Shown: positions 34,920-47,279 of the stretch, piece after piece
Layout: each line of letters opens with the position of its first letter
Numbering within the stretch: position 1 is the stretch's first letter
Assembly: GCA_030248215.1 (NCBI GenBank)
Contig: JASANG010000039.1
Span: 1-64,000 of the forward strand
DNA: 64,000 nucleotides
Source of the DNA: Enoplolaimus lenunculus
Taxonomy: Eukaryota; Nematoda; Enoplea; Enoplida; Thoracostomopsidae
Direction: 5' to 3'
Program-made: the position numbers and the translations under genes
Notes under the pieces: model-generated
Database searches by the model: none
What the model saw: only the letters and a program-made list of their open reading frames with translations
Told to the model about the DNA's origin: nothing

Positions 34920-36740
34920 TTGAACGGACTGTATGCGACATGGCTGACCGACTACCTCTTGAAAAAATTATGATGTTGCTCGGGAAACACTTCAAACATT
35001 GAAATTATTTTTCCGAACCTAACACAATAATTTAAATTAGGAAAGGCAACGTGTTTAATTTTCGGCCAATTTCAAACTAACCCAATATTTTAAATTAGTG
35101 AAACTTTCATGATTTATTTGCGGTCGTTTTCAAACAATAAATTATTTCAGTGTTTGCAGTGTTTTCTTGTTCATGAAACATACTATATAATTCTGTTTTT
35201 TTTCAATAACAGCATCAATTAGATGACGAAAAAATAAATGTTGCTTTCGTATTTCTTGATTCTGCAAGCCAGAATCATGTAATTAGAGCGTTACATGTTC
35301 ACTTTTTTCGATTTTGGGCTTGCACCTTATCGGGTGAGGTTTACGAAAATAATCATACCCCACTCTATTTATGGCTCATCCACGTTACAGCGCGTGCGCT
35401 AGTGTAAACAATTGTCCAGTAACCAGGTTAGGAACTATGTCGAAAACAGTACTGCTGTTGGGGTGCGTGGACTTTGCACGCGTGTTCTGAGGCAATATAT
35501 GTTTCCCGAAGACTGTCGGATGGGTGTCTGGACAACGCTACGCACAATATACAACGAGTTGGAAAAACAGCGCCCTTGCAATAGCATACGCTTAATATGT
35601 ATAAAGTTAGCTGTATATATTGCATGCGCGTATGTAGTCCCTACATACAGGACAAATCACTAGTGTGCGCAGGCTATTGTGACAATAATATGCTGCAAGA
35701 AGGCGGTATAGTTTGTCATAAGGCTCTTTTCAGGCACTGGTCCTATTTATGACATTCTATATAGGTAGTCTGTCTCAGTAATGTTGTTCCCTCCTCAGAC
35801 TAGGACAATTTATTACATTAGTGCACGCATTATTACGTAGATGGCCCATTACAACATAACCAAATCAGATTTTTTATGACCGATTATTCTCCAGACACTA
35901 AAACAACACACACAGTGACATTTGAACAGCTGGATTGCTATGATAATCGGTGTTTTATTAGTTATATCCAATCCCAAGTAGCATCAAAAGATGCCAAGTT
36001 CATAAATTTGAACTATAATAATTTGTCGAAGATCGCCCTACATAAGATCCTGGGCTTTTCGTAACAGAGCATTGAGGTGTCTGTCGAAGGAAAAAGAATC
36101 GTAGATTTATGGTATTCTAGAAATTTTTCATTCTTTAGTCCGATTTTATTGGAGACCAAATTATAGAGGGCAATTCCAAAAAATCGCTGAAATTAATTCC
36201 AAATACAGGTATTTGTGAACCAATACTTTTCCATGAACCTAAGATCATCAAATTTCTGGATTGTAAACTTCTTTATTCAAATTACGACTGGAACTTCTAG
36301 ACTCTTCTGGAAAACCAGTACAGTATGGTAATGGTAATATTTCACTAGAACTAAAATTCGAGAAAAAAGTTTAGTGTCTAGAAAATATTTCTAAATTTTG
36401 AGCAATGTAAAGGTGCAAATGGGATGTTGGCGGGCACCTCTCTGCATGAAATGCTGAAGCAAATTTACTCACGAAAAAATTATTATATTGTGAGCATTCA
36501 CTGTAACACTTTATAAGTGGCAGGATCCATTATTAACGTAGCGACCGATATTAGAAGCAATGATATACAACTGTTGTATGGTCAATTAAAAAATTGTAGG
36601 ATAACATTAGAAAGATTATATTCATCATATCATAGAAATTTAAGCTTTCTAATAGTATTCTACAAAGTTTTAACTGACCATACATCAGTTGCGTAACATA
36701 ACTTCTAAGATAGTTAGCCAGGTTATCGGTGGACCACGTC
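34920..36740. other. No firmly recognised gene
   Basis: The frame at 35876-36064 (+, 62 residues, starting MTDYSPDTKTTHTVTFEQLD) has a protein-like composition but no domain, no introns that I can place and no polyadenylation signal at a fitting distance. I do not call it a gene. Confidence 0.35.
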
Positions 36741-36747
36741 GCTGGCG

Positions 36748-36941
36748 CATGTATAGAACAGGGCCGGAATAGTAGTATAAGCATATTCCTAAACCTAAGC
36801 CTAAGCCTAAGCCTAAGCCTATGCCTAAGCGTATAGATGAGCATATTCCTACGCCTAAGCCTAAGCAAAAAAATAGTCTAATGCTTAAACTGACTCTGTT
36901 ATAGCCACTCCGGAAAGCGATCCGGCCCTGTGCCATACATG
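36748..36941. mobile_element. TTAGGC-cored MITE, intact copy (194 bp)
   Basis: The inverted ends catgtatagaacagggccgg and ccggccctgtgccatacatg match except at two positions. The interior holds a run of about five (cctaag)c units and then a second shorter run. TTAGGC is the nematode telomere unit, but here it lies within a small transposon. The ends resemble the start of the inner minisatellite palindrome at 2361. Confidence 0.8.
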
Positions 36942-37664
36942 GGTCACGTTACTTAATAAAAAATATTGAAAAAGTAAAGATGCAATGTGGGATGGGGTAG
37001 GCACCTTTTTGCATAAGATGCAGAAGTAGCTTGTATGATAACAAATGATTCAGAAGCATGTGGGATGGGGGAGGGCACCAATACCTAAGTATTGCAAGTT
37101 CAAAAACTGAGCTAAGGTTAGAATAGCTTATGCGCGGCGCTTCTGAGCTTAGCAAAGCAGAGGAAGCTTTAGTTGGTACACATGCTACCCTCCCATCGCA
37201 CAATTACTAAAAACGCTGGCGAATGGTAACTTGGACGAGCAATTTTTTATCAAAAGAAGTGACGAATGGTATTCAAACGTTTGTCGAATGGGATCGTGTA
37301 GTGTGGGTGTAAGAACCCTGATCGAGGTCCGAAGATTTATTCTATTGTGTGAGTTGAACGGTGTGGGTAGGTTTGTATTTGTTACTTATCTATTATAACT
37401 ATTCGTCGTCAAGAAAGCCCTCCCTAGGAACAGTACTTTATCATGAAAGATTAAGTTAGATTTTGAAAGATTAAGTTAGATTTCTTGAAAGTTAACATGT
37501 TCAAACTACTTTATTCTACATTTTACGCGATTTTACGTCGTCCGCGAACCAATCACATATAGCAATACAAACTGCGATACGAATTGATCATTTTAAAACA
37601 AAACAACTGAAATTTATAACTAGCTTGCTAATTCTGTGGAACTAAAAGCGGTTCTGCTTTGCAC

Positions 37665-37790
37665 TAAGGATACGTTATGCTCAACTGTGCTTTGTGTTAT
37701 AAGTAGTTAAACACCCCTTTTGGTATACCACGTTTTATGGTATACCAAACGGAGTAAGGCAAAAACGGATTCGGTATACCTCAATGTTAA
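37665..37790. repeat. GGTATACC-containing repeat, copy 1
   Basis: tttggtataccacgttttat ... caaaaacggattcggtatacc. The reverse complement of this block is found at about 58878-59000. Confidence 0.7.
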
Positions 37791-38100
37791 ATCCAAACAA
37801 TGTGCTGAATTTCAAACCTCACCATCCTCTGGCTCGAAAGTTACAAGACCTGGCACCAACTGGTAATAAGTCCTACACGCATTTAAGAATACGGGCTCTA
37901 TGGCCCATATTCTCAAGTGAATATACCACCTATCACCAGTTAGTAATAGGTTTTCAAATTAACGAACTGCTGCAATTGAAGATCTCAAAAATTGCACAGA
38001 AGTAGAATAAATCTAATGCAATAAATGTGCTGAATTCCAAATCTCAGCTTTCCCATGTTAGAATGTTACAAGACCAATCACCAACTGGCAATTGGTAGTA
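37784..38100. repeat. CACCAGTTAG dispersed repeat, tandem-like copies
   Basis: Two successive pieces share aatgtgctgaatttcaaacc, ttacaagacc and cacctatcaccagttagtaa. Further copies lie at 38975-39090 and 39105-39300. Confidence 0.7.
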
Positions 38101-38583
38101 CACACAATGACTTCATTGTCAAATCTAGGCCCACAAAGCTCGCTATTCACGAAATTGAATTTACAGGGCCTACGGGAAACGACTGCAAGTTAAATAAATT
38201 GCTTTTTGCGAATCTCTGATGTGTGCTTGTACTAGCATTCATAGCTAGTTGTGTTGTCTAACAGTCACGAAGTAACTGTATATAGTTTCTTTTTAGGGCA
38301 TGGATGGCGAGTGGTTTTAGCGAAGGCACGGTGCAAGCGGAATTTTTAGTGCAATTCCGGTCTCAATTCCACTTCAATTGTTTTCGATTTTATTTTTTCG
38401 ATGTGTTGCCTAAGAATTCGGCATCATTTATCTATTAAATTCTTTCGATGAGTTAACTTATCAGTAATTGATTGTAGATTAGCTTTACAGAACCACAAAA
38501 TGACTGCCAGTTTGTTAAGGCGACGTTTTTCAGAACGGATGCCAGCCAACAGACGCCCAAATCAATATTATGCTTGCTAATAA

Positions 38584-38720
38584 AAATTATCCGTACAGTC
38601 ACAAATTTGCTAGTTCGATTCCGTTTGCGGTATAAATTCACTGTTCCGATTCCGGTACAATCCAGTTCCGATTCTGGTACAATCCTGTTCCGATTCTGGT
38701 ACAATCCAGTTCCGCTTCGC
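38584..38720. repeat. CCGATTCCGG low-complexity repeat with shared head, copy 1
   Basis: aattatccgtacagtcacaa, followed by three tandem gattctggtacaatcc units. The head and body recur at 63187-63290, and the upstream agctttacagaac motif is shared too (38480 and 63090). Confidence 0.7.
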
Positions 38721-38974
38721 GTGCTGCTGGTAAGGAATAGTTTTAGGTGTAGGTCTCAAGTTATGAGCAGTGTTTACAACTGCAGTAGTAATACGATAGC
38801 TAATTAGTGCAGTCAAAAGGAGACAGGGGTACGCCTGCGAGTCGATTCTAATTACGTTTTCGGTATAAATTTGCACATCCGATTTCGGTATAATTCAGTT
38901 CCATTTTGCACCTTTGTTTCACGTGCTGTATGCACGGCGCTAGGAGTTTGCCATCTGTCTGCAACGTACTTGAC

Positions 38975-39300
38975 CCGTATTCTCAAATGCATTATAACAC
39001 CTATCACCAGTTAGCGAGATGTTTTCAACCAAAGGAACAACTGCAGTTGCAGTTTTTAGAATTGGCTCAGAGGTAGAGTATATCAAACAAAATAATGTAC
39101 TGAATTTCGAACCTCACTATTTCCTGGCCCCATATTCTCAAATGCATATAGCACCTATCACCAGTTAGTTATAGTCTTTCAAACTTACGAACTGCTGCAA
39201 TTACAGATCACAAATTTTGCACAGAAGTAAAGCAAATCGATTACAATGAATGTGCTGATTTTCAAACCTCACCATTCGCTGAGCGGAGATGCCTGCTGAC
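38975..39300. repeat. CACCAGTTAG dispersed repeat, two copies
   Basis: Both copies start tattctcaaatgcat and run through cacctatcaccagttag to an aactgctgcaattacagatc-like stretch. Confidence 0.7.
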
Positions 39301-39458
39301 CCATAAGCGAATGCTCCAACACTGCGCTATATGCCTGCTCCTCCAATTGCTTTTCTAATCGACTATATGTCGACATGTCTATCCAGATAATACAATGTGA
39401 TAGCAACTACTATAAAAGAGAAAAAAACGTAAAATCAGTGCCAAGCCTAACCCACAGG

Positions 39459-39616
39459 GTGCAAAACGGAACTGGATTATACCGGAATCGGGGTCGTAAC
39501 AGCACATTTATACCGGAATTCTAATCAGAATAGGAATCGGAACTAGAAATTTTGTGCGGAACTCGTTTGGAATCGGAATTCTAATCGGAATCGGAATTCC
39601 GGTTGCACCCTGCTAA
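39459..39616. repeat. CCGATTCC low-complexity repeat, copy with GGTGCAA/TTGCACC ends
   Basis: It begins cagggtgcaaaacggaactg and ends attccggttgcaccctg, an inverted pair around repeated ggaatcgga motifs. This may be a small palindromic element. Confidence 0.65.
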
Positions 39617-39679
39617 CCCAAGGTGCAAAGAATCTAAGCATCGAGATATATATGCAATTCGGGTTAATAAACGTACAAT

Positions 39680-39930
39680 AGTGAATTTTAAACTGACATC
39701 TTTCGCTTGAGCGTTGTGCGCGAAGTGCTTGCGCCCAACGCTGAATTTCGGTTATTCGTTGGATTGCTGTTGTTAGAGTTTAAGTCTTCACATCACTGAT
39801 GTAATGTATCGCATCCGTTTACTGAAGCATGGTGTACTAAAGTTGTAATCGGCTTCGGTTCGGCATCGGCAAAATTTCAAAGTAACAATCGGTATCGGCA
39901 AAAAATTTAGTTTCGGTACATCCCTAATAC
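39680..39930. mobile_element. MITE of the TGCCGAT family, diverged copy
   Basis: Shares actgaagcatggtgtactaa, cggcatcggcaaaatttcaa and a tttcggtacatccct end with the intron 5 copy at 14897-15228. The left end is degraded. Confidence 0.65.
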
Positions 39931-39997
39931 TATTACAGCATTCGCTGTTTTATATAATTCACCATCCACGCGTTCAACTGACGTACATGTCAAACCG

Positions 39998-40150
39998 CAA
40001 CGCCGAAATTATCCCAATTTAGAATTGAGTTTTTCCATCGAGTGTGTTATTGCTTGGACAGATCTTAGAAAATTGGTTAAGGTTTGTTGAAGACGTAACT
40101 CCCCTTTGGATTTGCTCAATTCTAAATTGGGATGATTTTAGCTTGGTAGT
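39998..40150. repeat. Short inverted-repeat element
   Basis: aaattatcccaatttagaat near 40007 is inverted at 40116-40140 (attctaaattgggatgattt), with ~85 bases between. It lies just outside the left end of Polinton element B. Confidence 0.65.
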
Positions 40151-40436
40151 TTAACATACGTATTCAGTTCACGATATGTAAAATTTTTGCGTATATAACT
40201 CATGTACGTATGTATGCAGCATTTATGTATATTTACATTGTCTAAGTTGATAGCTAGTCTAATGTACTTGTGAGTTAGGGTTATTCCTAAGCGTGAGGGT
40301 TTTGTCGAAAAGTAAGCTCGACAAAAACTTGTCCGTTGTCGTATTCGATGCTTTTTCCGTTAACATTCACAACGTTGAGACTGAGCTTATTTCCAAATAA
40401 AATATTGCAATACATATAACGCACGCTTTGAGGTTC

Positions 40437-40967
40437 CTAGTACAGCACACTTTCATTATTCTTTACATTAGGTACAACGCATAATACTTTTTCCGAATCG
40501 TTCTGAATTATTTGATTTCGAAAAAATTTTGCCTCTACAAGTAGGACTCGATTAATATTGTTCCGGTAAACCGAGTTAGATTTCAGTCCAAGTGCAAGCT
40601 GAAGTGTTGAGGACATGTGTTTGATACTAGCACCACCTGCGCATGTTACCTCTAAACGTTTTCGCATTGAACCATATTCTATTTTAATGATATCATGGTG
40701 ACCGATAGCTGTATTTATAACATCGACAAAGCTTTGTGGAGAGTAAAAATAATTAGCAATTAAAACTGCAATCCCTGCTAATGTAGGTTTTGTAAAATAC
40801 TGAAACCGTATACTGTTTGACGAAAAATTATATATCGGTCTAGGGATAGCAATTTTCGACAAACCTACTTGGTATTTGTCAAATCCGACATCAAAAAATG
40901 TACTCAAGTAAACGTCGAGTTCTGAACTTCCTAAATCGGAGCGAAGTAAAATCGTAACCATGTTCAT
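40437..40967 (-). CDS. Polinton minor capsid (penton-like) protein, element B
   Basis: A 176-residue open frame. LSTFFDVGFDKYQVGLSKIA followed by IPRPIYNF fits the N-terminal strand pattern of Polinton minor capsid proteins, and a later LQLALGL segment fits their conserved LSxLLGF-type motif. It is the best preserved part of the element. The assignment rests on pattern recognition only. Confidence 0.55.
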   Translation of the reverse strand: MNMVTILLRSDLGSSELDVYLSTFFDVGFDKYQVGLSKIAIPRPIYNFSSNSIRFQYFTKPTLAGIAVLIANYFYSPQSFVDVINTAIGHHDIIKIEYGSMRKRLEVTCAGGASIKHMSSTLQLALGLKSNSVYRNNINRVLLVEAKFFRNQIIQNDSEKVLCVVPNVKNNESVLY

Positions 40968-41416
40968 TGCGTAAAAAGTGAGTATAGCTCTAATTCTGGA
41001 GTCATTTATAGAATAGTGAGGGCTAAAAATTTATTAATTTGAAGTTAACTTCCTTAAATACATCTTATAAACATATTTTCTACATAGTTTTGTGTTGTTT
41101 TTGTTGTTATAGGTGTGAGGTTGTGAGTTAAGTATGTGTGCACTAATGCGTATCTAATGACGGTTGTGTTAGCGCTATTTGCGCGCGGGTTGTGGGTGTT
41201 CGGCGCTGGTGCGCAAGTATTATGGCTTGTCAAAAGCCTGTTGTTCGTTGTATTCGACACGGTGTCATCTAGTCGATCGCAGGTATTGCGCTTACCGTTT
41301 GCCGTAAGCGGCATGGTGCCTTTTTGCAAAGTGCCTGATTTTGCTCAACAGGTGCATAAAATATTTTTAGGTTTTCATTCGATACGTATATATGAACAAA
41401 TTTACGGCATGCACAA

Positions 41417-43720
41417 TTACAACAGCTCATTTATAGACACAAGTTTATCACCAATACAACGAGTAGTAAAATCTTTGCAGAGCAACCTTTTAGTGAATGT
41501 GAACTGAAATGTTTTGTCAATTAGTGTTGAATACAATTCTGTAGTATGTTTCGAGCGTCGAATACTGAAATCTTTGAGCACTACCTTCTGGGTTCGGTCG
41601 GTCAACACCAATTTAAATTTGTCCTCCGAAAGTACCTTCAGAAAAATAGACTCTTCAAGTTCTTTGCCATGTTGCTCGCTAGCATAAATTATACTGTCTT
41701 TGTCTGAGTAGAGCACTTTAGATGAAACCTGCAACAGTATGTGCTTGCTGCAAATTTGCTCATATATATCTGTTTACAAAGACGTAGGTCTAGTTGCGCA
41801 TAGGTAGGTATGTAACGCGAATACGTACAAAAATTTACCTTTTCCATTAGTGACAGCAAATGTAATCGGGCATGAGAAGTTGTAAAGCATGCGATCGCAA
41901 TGTTTGAAAATGGTGCAGGGGTTTCCATCTCTTTTCTATGCTTGCATTCGAGCAGCATCATGTTGTCACCTGTCATTTCACTGGGTCCGAAACAACTTTA
42001 ATGAGATCGGGATACCTGTCTGCATATTTGACTTTGTTGAAATTTAAATTTTGATCAAATTTTCTCCCTAAAAACAACAAACAAACTTATGTAGGTTTCG
42101 TTGCATTCATGTATGCATGCAAGTTAGTCGGGAAATGTTTAACAATACTGCTAACTCTTGTGGAAACTTAGACACAGGTACTTACACAGACTGTTTAGAG
42201 TGAGCTTGGAAATGGTTCGCACTCCGGAATTTTTGGTCATGTTGTCCATATTCAGAACAATACCTTCGCATTCCTTCCATAAACGAATGAACATCTCTTT
42301 TTGGGAATCTGCGCTACAGTCGTGAGGAAATCCTGAAGCTTCCGTTTTTAATTTTAAATACGTATTAATGTAATCGTTGAAAACATTCGAAGAGTGCTCC
42401 TCAAAATTCCAGACTTCATATATTTCTATTAATGTATAACCAAGCTGTATTGCATAGAGAACCTCTGGGCGTATAACTTTGAATGTTTCCTGATTTTATC
42501 AGGATGGGTTCATCCAGTTATTCCGAGGGTGTTTTCACGTAGGAAATTTTGCCGAACAACCTCTGATACAGCGGAGGCAATAGTACAACAGTTGACAAAC
42601 ACATCAACATGACTCGTATTATAAAATATTTCACGAAACTTTTTACACCATAATTCAAGAACGATAACAACATCGATACAGCACTCGATTAGCGAAGACT
42701 TGAAATTGTACAAATGGCTCTTGTACCTCTCTGATTCCTTATGATGGCATAATAAAAATTCCTTTTCATAAACCGGATCATTTTCTTCGGTTCAAAGCAA
42801 TCCACTACAGTCCTTTACAGTGCTTGGTTTCAAAGTTTAAACATTTTGGTAAATTTCTTAGCGAACAGTTAATCAAATTATAACTGTCTAAAAATCTCAC
42901 GTTACTTCCTACAATTAGCTGCATAAATTTAGTTCCTTAAAAATTACGTTTGTGGGTACGATATTTTGTTTGTACAACCAGCTCATAATGAAATATGAAT
43001 CAAAACCTGAAAGATAATGTGCAATGTCAATGAATACAGTATGAGAATGTTTTTTAGCATTCTCAAGCAAGTGTGATGAAGCTTTCGACACAATCTAGGC
43101 CGTAATACACATTGTATGGCCCAGATTCCTCTTTAGACAAAAGAAGATTGGCAGAATGCTTGCCAGTGTCCTCGTCAGTCATGGTTTCAATATAAAAATA
43201 AATATATTTAACGGACTTTGATTTAGCAGGGGGAATTGGTTTCATGTAACACATGTCCTACAGAATCACACCAGCAATTGCATTTAGTACACTAACTTTT
43301 ACCACAGTTGTGGTTGTCCAGCCTGTTACGCTGTATGCGTCGGTTACATGCGTTACATCTTACAAATTTTTTGCACTGCTTTATTTTCGATATGGTTAGT
43401 AAGACAAAGATCAGAAAAATACATAATGTTACAGTACACGCATATCATATCCATGGTCTTAAAACTACGATTTTTGCAACAATTATCGAAATGGTTTGAA
43501 GCACATTGTACAGAAATATTTTCTTCCAAAGAAACCTTTGGGTGATCTAATAACATCGTAATGCTGTTCATTGAGAAGTAGGTACAAGTATAACTGCTTG
43601 TCTCCTTTGTCCCCCATGTAAACAATGTTTCCCATACCATCGAAAACCACGATTTGGAAATCAGATGACAATGTCTGTTGAAATTGTACTGATTCAGGAA
43701 CGCCTCGAGTGGCATTTAGA
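41417..43720 (-). pseudogene. Protein-primed DNA polymerase B, element B (fossil)
   Basis: Pieces in several frames on this strand carry family B polymerase features. The clearest is VLYSDKDSIIY, the motif C region (family consensus YxDTDS), near 41690-41730. A piece at 42510-42713 (CCIDVVIVLELWCKKFREIF) resembles the exonuclease-to-polymerase region of Polinton polymerases. Broken. Confidence 0.7.
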
Positions 43721-43734
43721 ACAACACAACTGTT

Positions 43735-44373
43735 CTAATACAACTCGCTTAATCGACTACTGGTATTGCTATTAAGCCCCTTGACGATATTATGAACGCT
43801 TCCAATCTTAGGATTGTTAGTAATGTCAATTGCTGTGAGCAATGCTACCCTTAAACAATTACCTGAAACTGAAATCGACACGATGCTACGCTTAGTTTTA
43901 GAAAATGCTTGAAAATTCCCTCTGTTGTCGGTTGTAGGTCTTCCAGAACCTGGTTCAGGAAACTGAGTATGTATTAAGTTAATTGCAAGCCCATCACTTA
44001 AAAACATGCGTTCGTTCGAATTCAAAGCACTCTCAATCTTATCTAAACCCACTTGTAGAGAAAAGTCTGTCATTTGATATATGGAATACTAATAGGGTAA
44101 TTTAGGGTTGGACTCTCAATGACTAGCCGGAAATAGTCATGATTTTCGACGTTTTTAGTAGTAAAAGCAGATTTCTGCCAAAACGTTTTCCGTAGCAGCG
44201 ATAATGTCTAAATTATGGAAACGTATATTATAGTCAAATATTTTAGTTTTGAATTTTTTACTTTGACGTTCTTCTACAGTCGTAATAGTTAAATACCTTG
44301 TGACCTTACTTGTTGCTATCCTTTGTGGAAGAGGAAACTGAACGTCTTCATTTATAAGTCGATGGCATGCCAT
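43735..44373 (-). pseudogene. Probable N-terminal region of the element B polymerase gene
   Basis: Two - strand frames (43735-44073 and 44155-44373) lie directly upstream of the polymerase pieces, with a similar composition. In Polintons this position holds the N-terminal extension of polymerase B. I see no independent domain. Confidence 0.4.
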
Positions 44374-44711
44374 CAGATTCAGAGCTACGCTTAGTTTTCT
44401 CCATTGTCTGGCACTGCTGTGGAGCGGACTGCGGTGCGCACTGGAACTTGTAGGTGGCTTTATACCCTTTGATTCATTGAAACTTAATCATAAGTAGGTA
44501 ATGTGGTGTTCAAAATTTATTCTGAGTTTGCTTGGAATCACTACGCAACTAATTCAATTATTACATTTTAATGAAAACATTACAACATCATTAAACCGTT
44601 ATAATGTTTTCAACTGAATGAAAAATCTTTAAAATTTTGTACCAAACGTTTGCTATTTAAGTGGTGCTCATTTTTGCGTAGCACCAGTTAGTTTGATAGA
44701 AAGCAGTTACA

Positions 44712-45098
44712 ATGTCTAAGCGTGTTGATCAAAGTATGCTTGAAGCAGCTGCTAAATGTCCTCGCAGTTCAGATAATCGAGCTGTTCCTACCGTTGCTCT
44801 GAAACGTCACGATGCTACTGTTAGTCGTTCACTTTTTGAGGACGAACCGAAACAACAGTTTGAAGAAGAAGCAGTCAGGTTTGCTCTTCTAGAAAATTAC
44901 GTTATCGTTAGCTCACGTGAAGAAATTCCAAAACGAAAAGGTGTCAAAGCCGTTAGACCAATTTTTGTAAACAACATTTCGAGTGGAAGTCTCGTTGACA
45001 TTCGATATTTCTGCCCATTAATAAATTTATCAAAACCCACTACCTTCGAAACGAGCGTGGCGAAATACTGGTCAAGACAACTAGGTGTATTGCCTTAA
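44712..45098 (+). CDS. Unassigned element B protein
   Basis: A 128-residue frame beginning MSKRVDQSMLEAAAKCPRSS, preceded by a TATTTAAG box-like motif near 44652 and a good start context (caatgtc). It starts divergently from the - strand polymerase group. No domain is recognised. Confidence 0.4.
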   Translation: MSKRVDQSMLEAAAKCPRSSDNRAVPTVALKRHDATVSRSLFEDEPKQQFEEEAVRFALLENYVIVSSREEIPKRKGVKAVRPIFVNNISSGSLVDIRYFCPLINLSKPTTFETSVAKYWSRQLGVLP

Positions 45099-45291
45099 AT
45101 CTAACTGAAGCGAAAGAAACTTCAAAAGCTATTGCTAAAATAGTTAACTCTCTTGATAATCTTGATAACACGTTAATTAATTTTTAGTTTCCTTGCACTA
45201 TAATCTATAAGAAGAACTTGTACATTAATTTAACCTTCATTGTGTCTATGCCAGTAAATTAAATGCCAGCTAAATTACTTCCTACCGATTC

Positions 45292-45583
45292 ATGTTCAGA
45301 CAGCATGGCGACAGCAGTCAACGTGCTTTGTTTGATGTCGGTGATTCTGTTCGAATTCAAGCAAAGAAAGACCCATTTACACGGGGTCACAATATGACAT
45401 ATAGCAAGTCAATCTATAAAATTGAGAAAATCTTACACACACCCTGCAACATGTCGTTTGAAGGACAAAAATAACGCTTTGCTAAATCGATCATTCTATG
45501 AACGAGAGTTAGTAAAAATTCCTAATCCTGAATCTCAGCAAAACGTTACATTACTTGAACCTCCGAAACGAAGACGAATATAA
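45292..45583 (+). pseudogene. Polinton integrase, C-terminal remnant (element B)
   Basis: FDVGDSVRIQAKKDPFTRG fits the SH3/chromo-like tail of retroviral-type integrases (family pattern GDxVRIsxxKxxFxKG), and downstream NRSFYERELVKI fits the usual FYExEL close of Polinton integrases. The catalytic core is not visible here. Broken. Confidence 0.6.
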
Positions 45584-45687
45584 TTATTTTTACGACGCAA
45601 AGTGTATATAAATGAACTAACCTGCTTTATTTAAAGTATATATCAGCATGTTTTTGAATTATGTATGTTGCTCCTTCCATAAATAGC

Positions 45688-45816
45688 ATGGCAAAGTATG
45701 CTTGTATTCCTTTCAAACTGCTAGGTGGTCGTACGCCAAAGGGTGTGAAAAGAGGTAGAACTAAAAACCTAGAGCAGGAGGAAAAATTAAAAAAGGATCC
45801 GTATAAAGAAAGGTAA
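45688..45816 (+). CDS. Small basic protein, element B
   Basis: A 42-residue frame starting MAKYACIPFKLLGG, rich in Lys and Arg. Small basic proteins between integrase and capsid genes are common in such elements and may bind DNA. This role is inferred only. Confidence 0.35.
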   Translation: MAKYACIPFKLLGGRTPKGVKRGRTKNLEQEEKLKKDPYKER

Positions 45817-45868
45817 AACGACTAATATTTTTTGCGCTATAATAAGCACAAAGTATCCTTTCAAACAA

Positions 45869-47063
45869 TGTCAAATAACGTAAGTTTAAGCAAATTACTT
45901 GCACACAGCTGCAATGTTATCAGCATGGCCTGGGGTGAAGCTCCTGTTTATCAGCGAGCGATTGAAGAAACTATGTTAAAAGAATTTACTATCATGTCCC
46001 TGCTTCCAAATTCGAATAGTTCTACGTTAACTTTTCGACTTTAACGCGATCCAAATTGGTGTGTTGAACTCAATTCAATTTTCTTTCTGTTAGACATTAG
46101 AGTTCTAAATGCTAAACTTGATCCTATTGATCCTGTTGATAATGTTTCTACGTGTAACTTGTTCGGAAACTCATTGTTTTTGGACGTTGAATTAAGTCTC
46201 AACAATATAAAAGTGACCCCTGATGCATCAAATTTTGCTTATATAAACTACGTTTTAGGTCTTACAAACATAGCGAAAGTAATGAAATAGTCTCTATATT
46301 GCAACCCGCACTGTATTATAGATACGGACTACATGTTTAATGATTTGAATCAAATGAGGGGTTAGTTCAGAGACAGGCATTCATTGGGACCTTACAAACT
46401 TGTAACTTATATGTTAAACGATTGAATTCGGTTTTTAACAGCACCTGATGTCTGCCAACAGACTGTGAGCTTCAGTTTAATCTTTCACGACAGCAGCCCG
46501 ATTTTTGTCTTGTCGGTAAAGCTGATAAATGTTATACAGTTCAAATCGACAAAATTCAAGTTTTTTGTCATTACCTCAAACCTACTCAGCAGTCTATAAC
46601 TGAGCAAAACAGGTATCTGTCAGCTTCAAAATGTATTGTTCCTACATTGCGACACACATTGTATGAGCATGTGATTCGTAAAAATGACACAACACATCAG
46701 TGGACTTTAATTCCCGCTGGGAGTTTACCTAAAACTTTATGAGTTTATGGTCAGAAAAGAGGCTATCATAAAGAGTTTGCCATTACTTACTTTTGAATGT
46801 TTGGCGGATTAGGATATGCAAACAGAAACATTGACATTCCCTATTTGGACTTTGCTGGAGGCTATACTGTATGGATTGCTGACTTGACACAGTCAGGTTC
46901 CAGCGGTTGTACCTCATATGGAGAGTCGCCCGAAAATGGCTACATTAAGATGAAGTTACAATTTGAGAAACCGGTTGCTGCCGATACGGTTATATACGCA
47001 CTATGCGAAGAGTGTACTAACTTAATCTTTCAAAGCAACCGAACGCCAGTCTACTCCAGCTGA
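45869..47063 (+). pseudogene. Polinton major capsid protein, element B (fossil)
   Basis: The N-terminal part shows DIRVLNAKLDPIDPVDN and then NLFGNSLFLDVELSLNN, matching the first jelly-roll pattern of Polinton hexon-like capsid proteins. The C-terminal piece (46797-47063) has YTVWIADLTQSGSS and then GYIKMKLQFEKPV, the family's closing strands. Broken. Confidence 0.7.
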
Positions 47064-47279
47064 ATCATACGTTTAGTCCCTCACCTTCCTTCCCTTCCCT
47101 TGTGGGGTGGTGGGGTGGGTAGGGGCGGCGACAAGAAACTCGCTGAAGAGCTGCGCTTTACGCAGCCTTTAAGCTTGCTTACATTTGCTGTCATTTAAAA
47201 GAAATGTTTTATGGAATTATGTGTATATATTGTATGTATGCATATTGTTAATAAATGTACACCACAAACATGTCATTCT

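Noticed and set aside
36780-36850. Possible true telomeric tract or chromosome end
   Set aside because: Only a few TTAGGC units, interrupted, and enclosed by the inverted ends of a small transposon.
41136-41507. + strand 123-residue frame within element B
   Set aside because: Antisense to the - strand polymerase gene, with no motif of its own.
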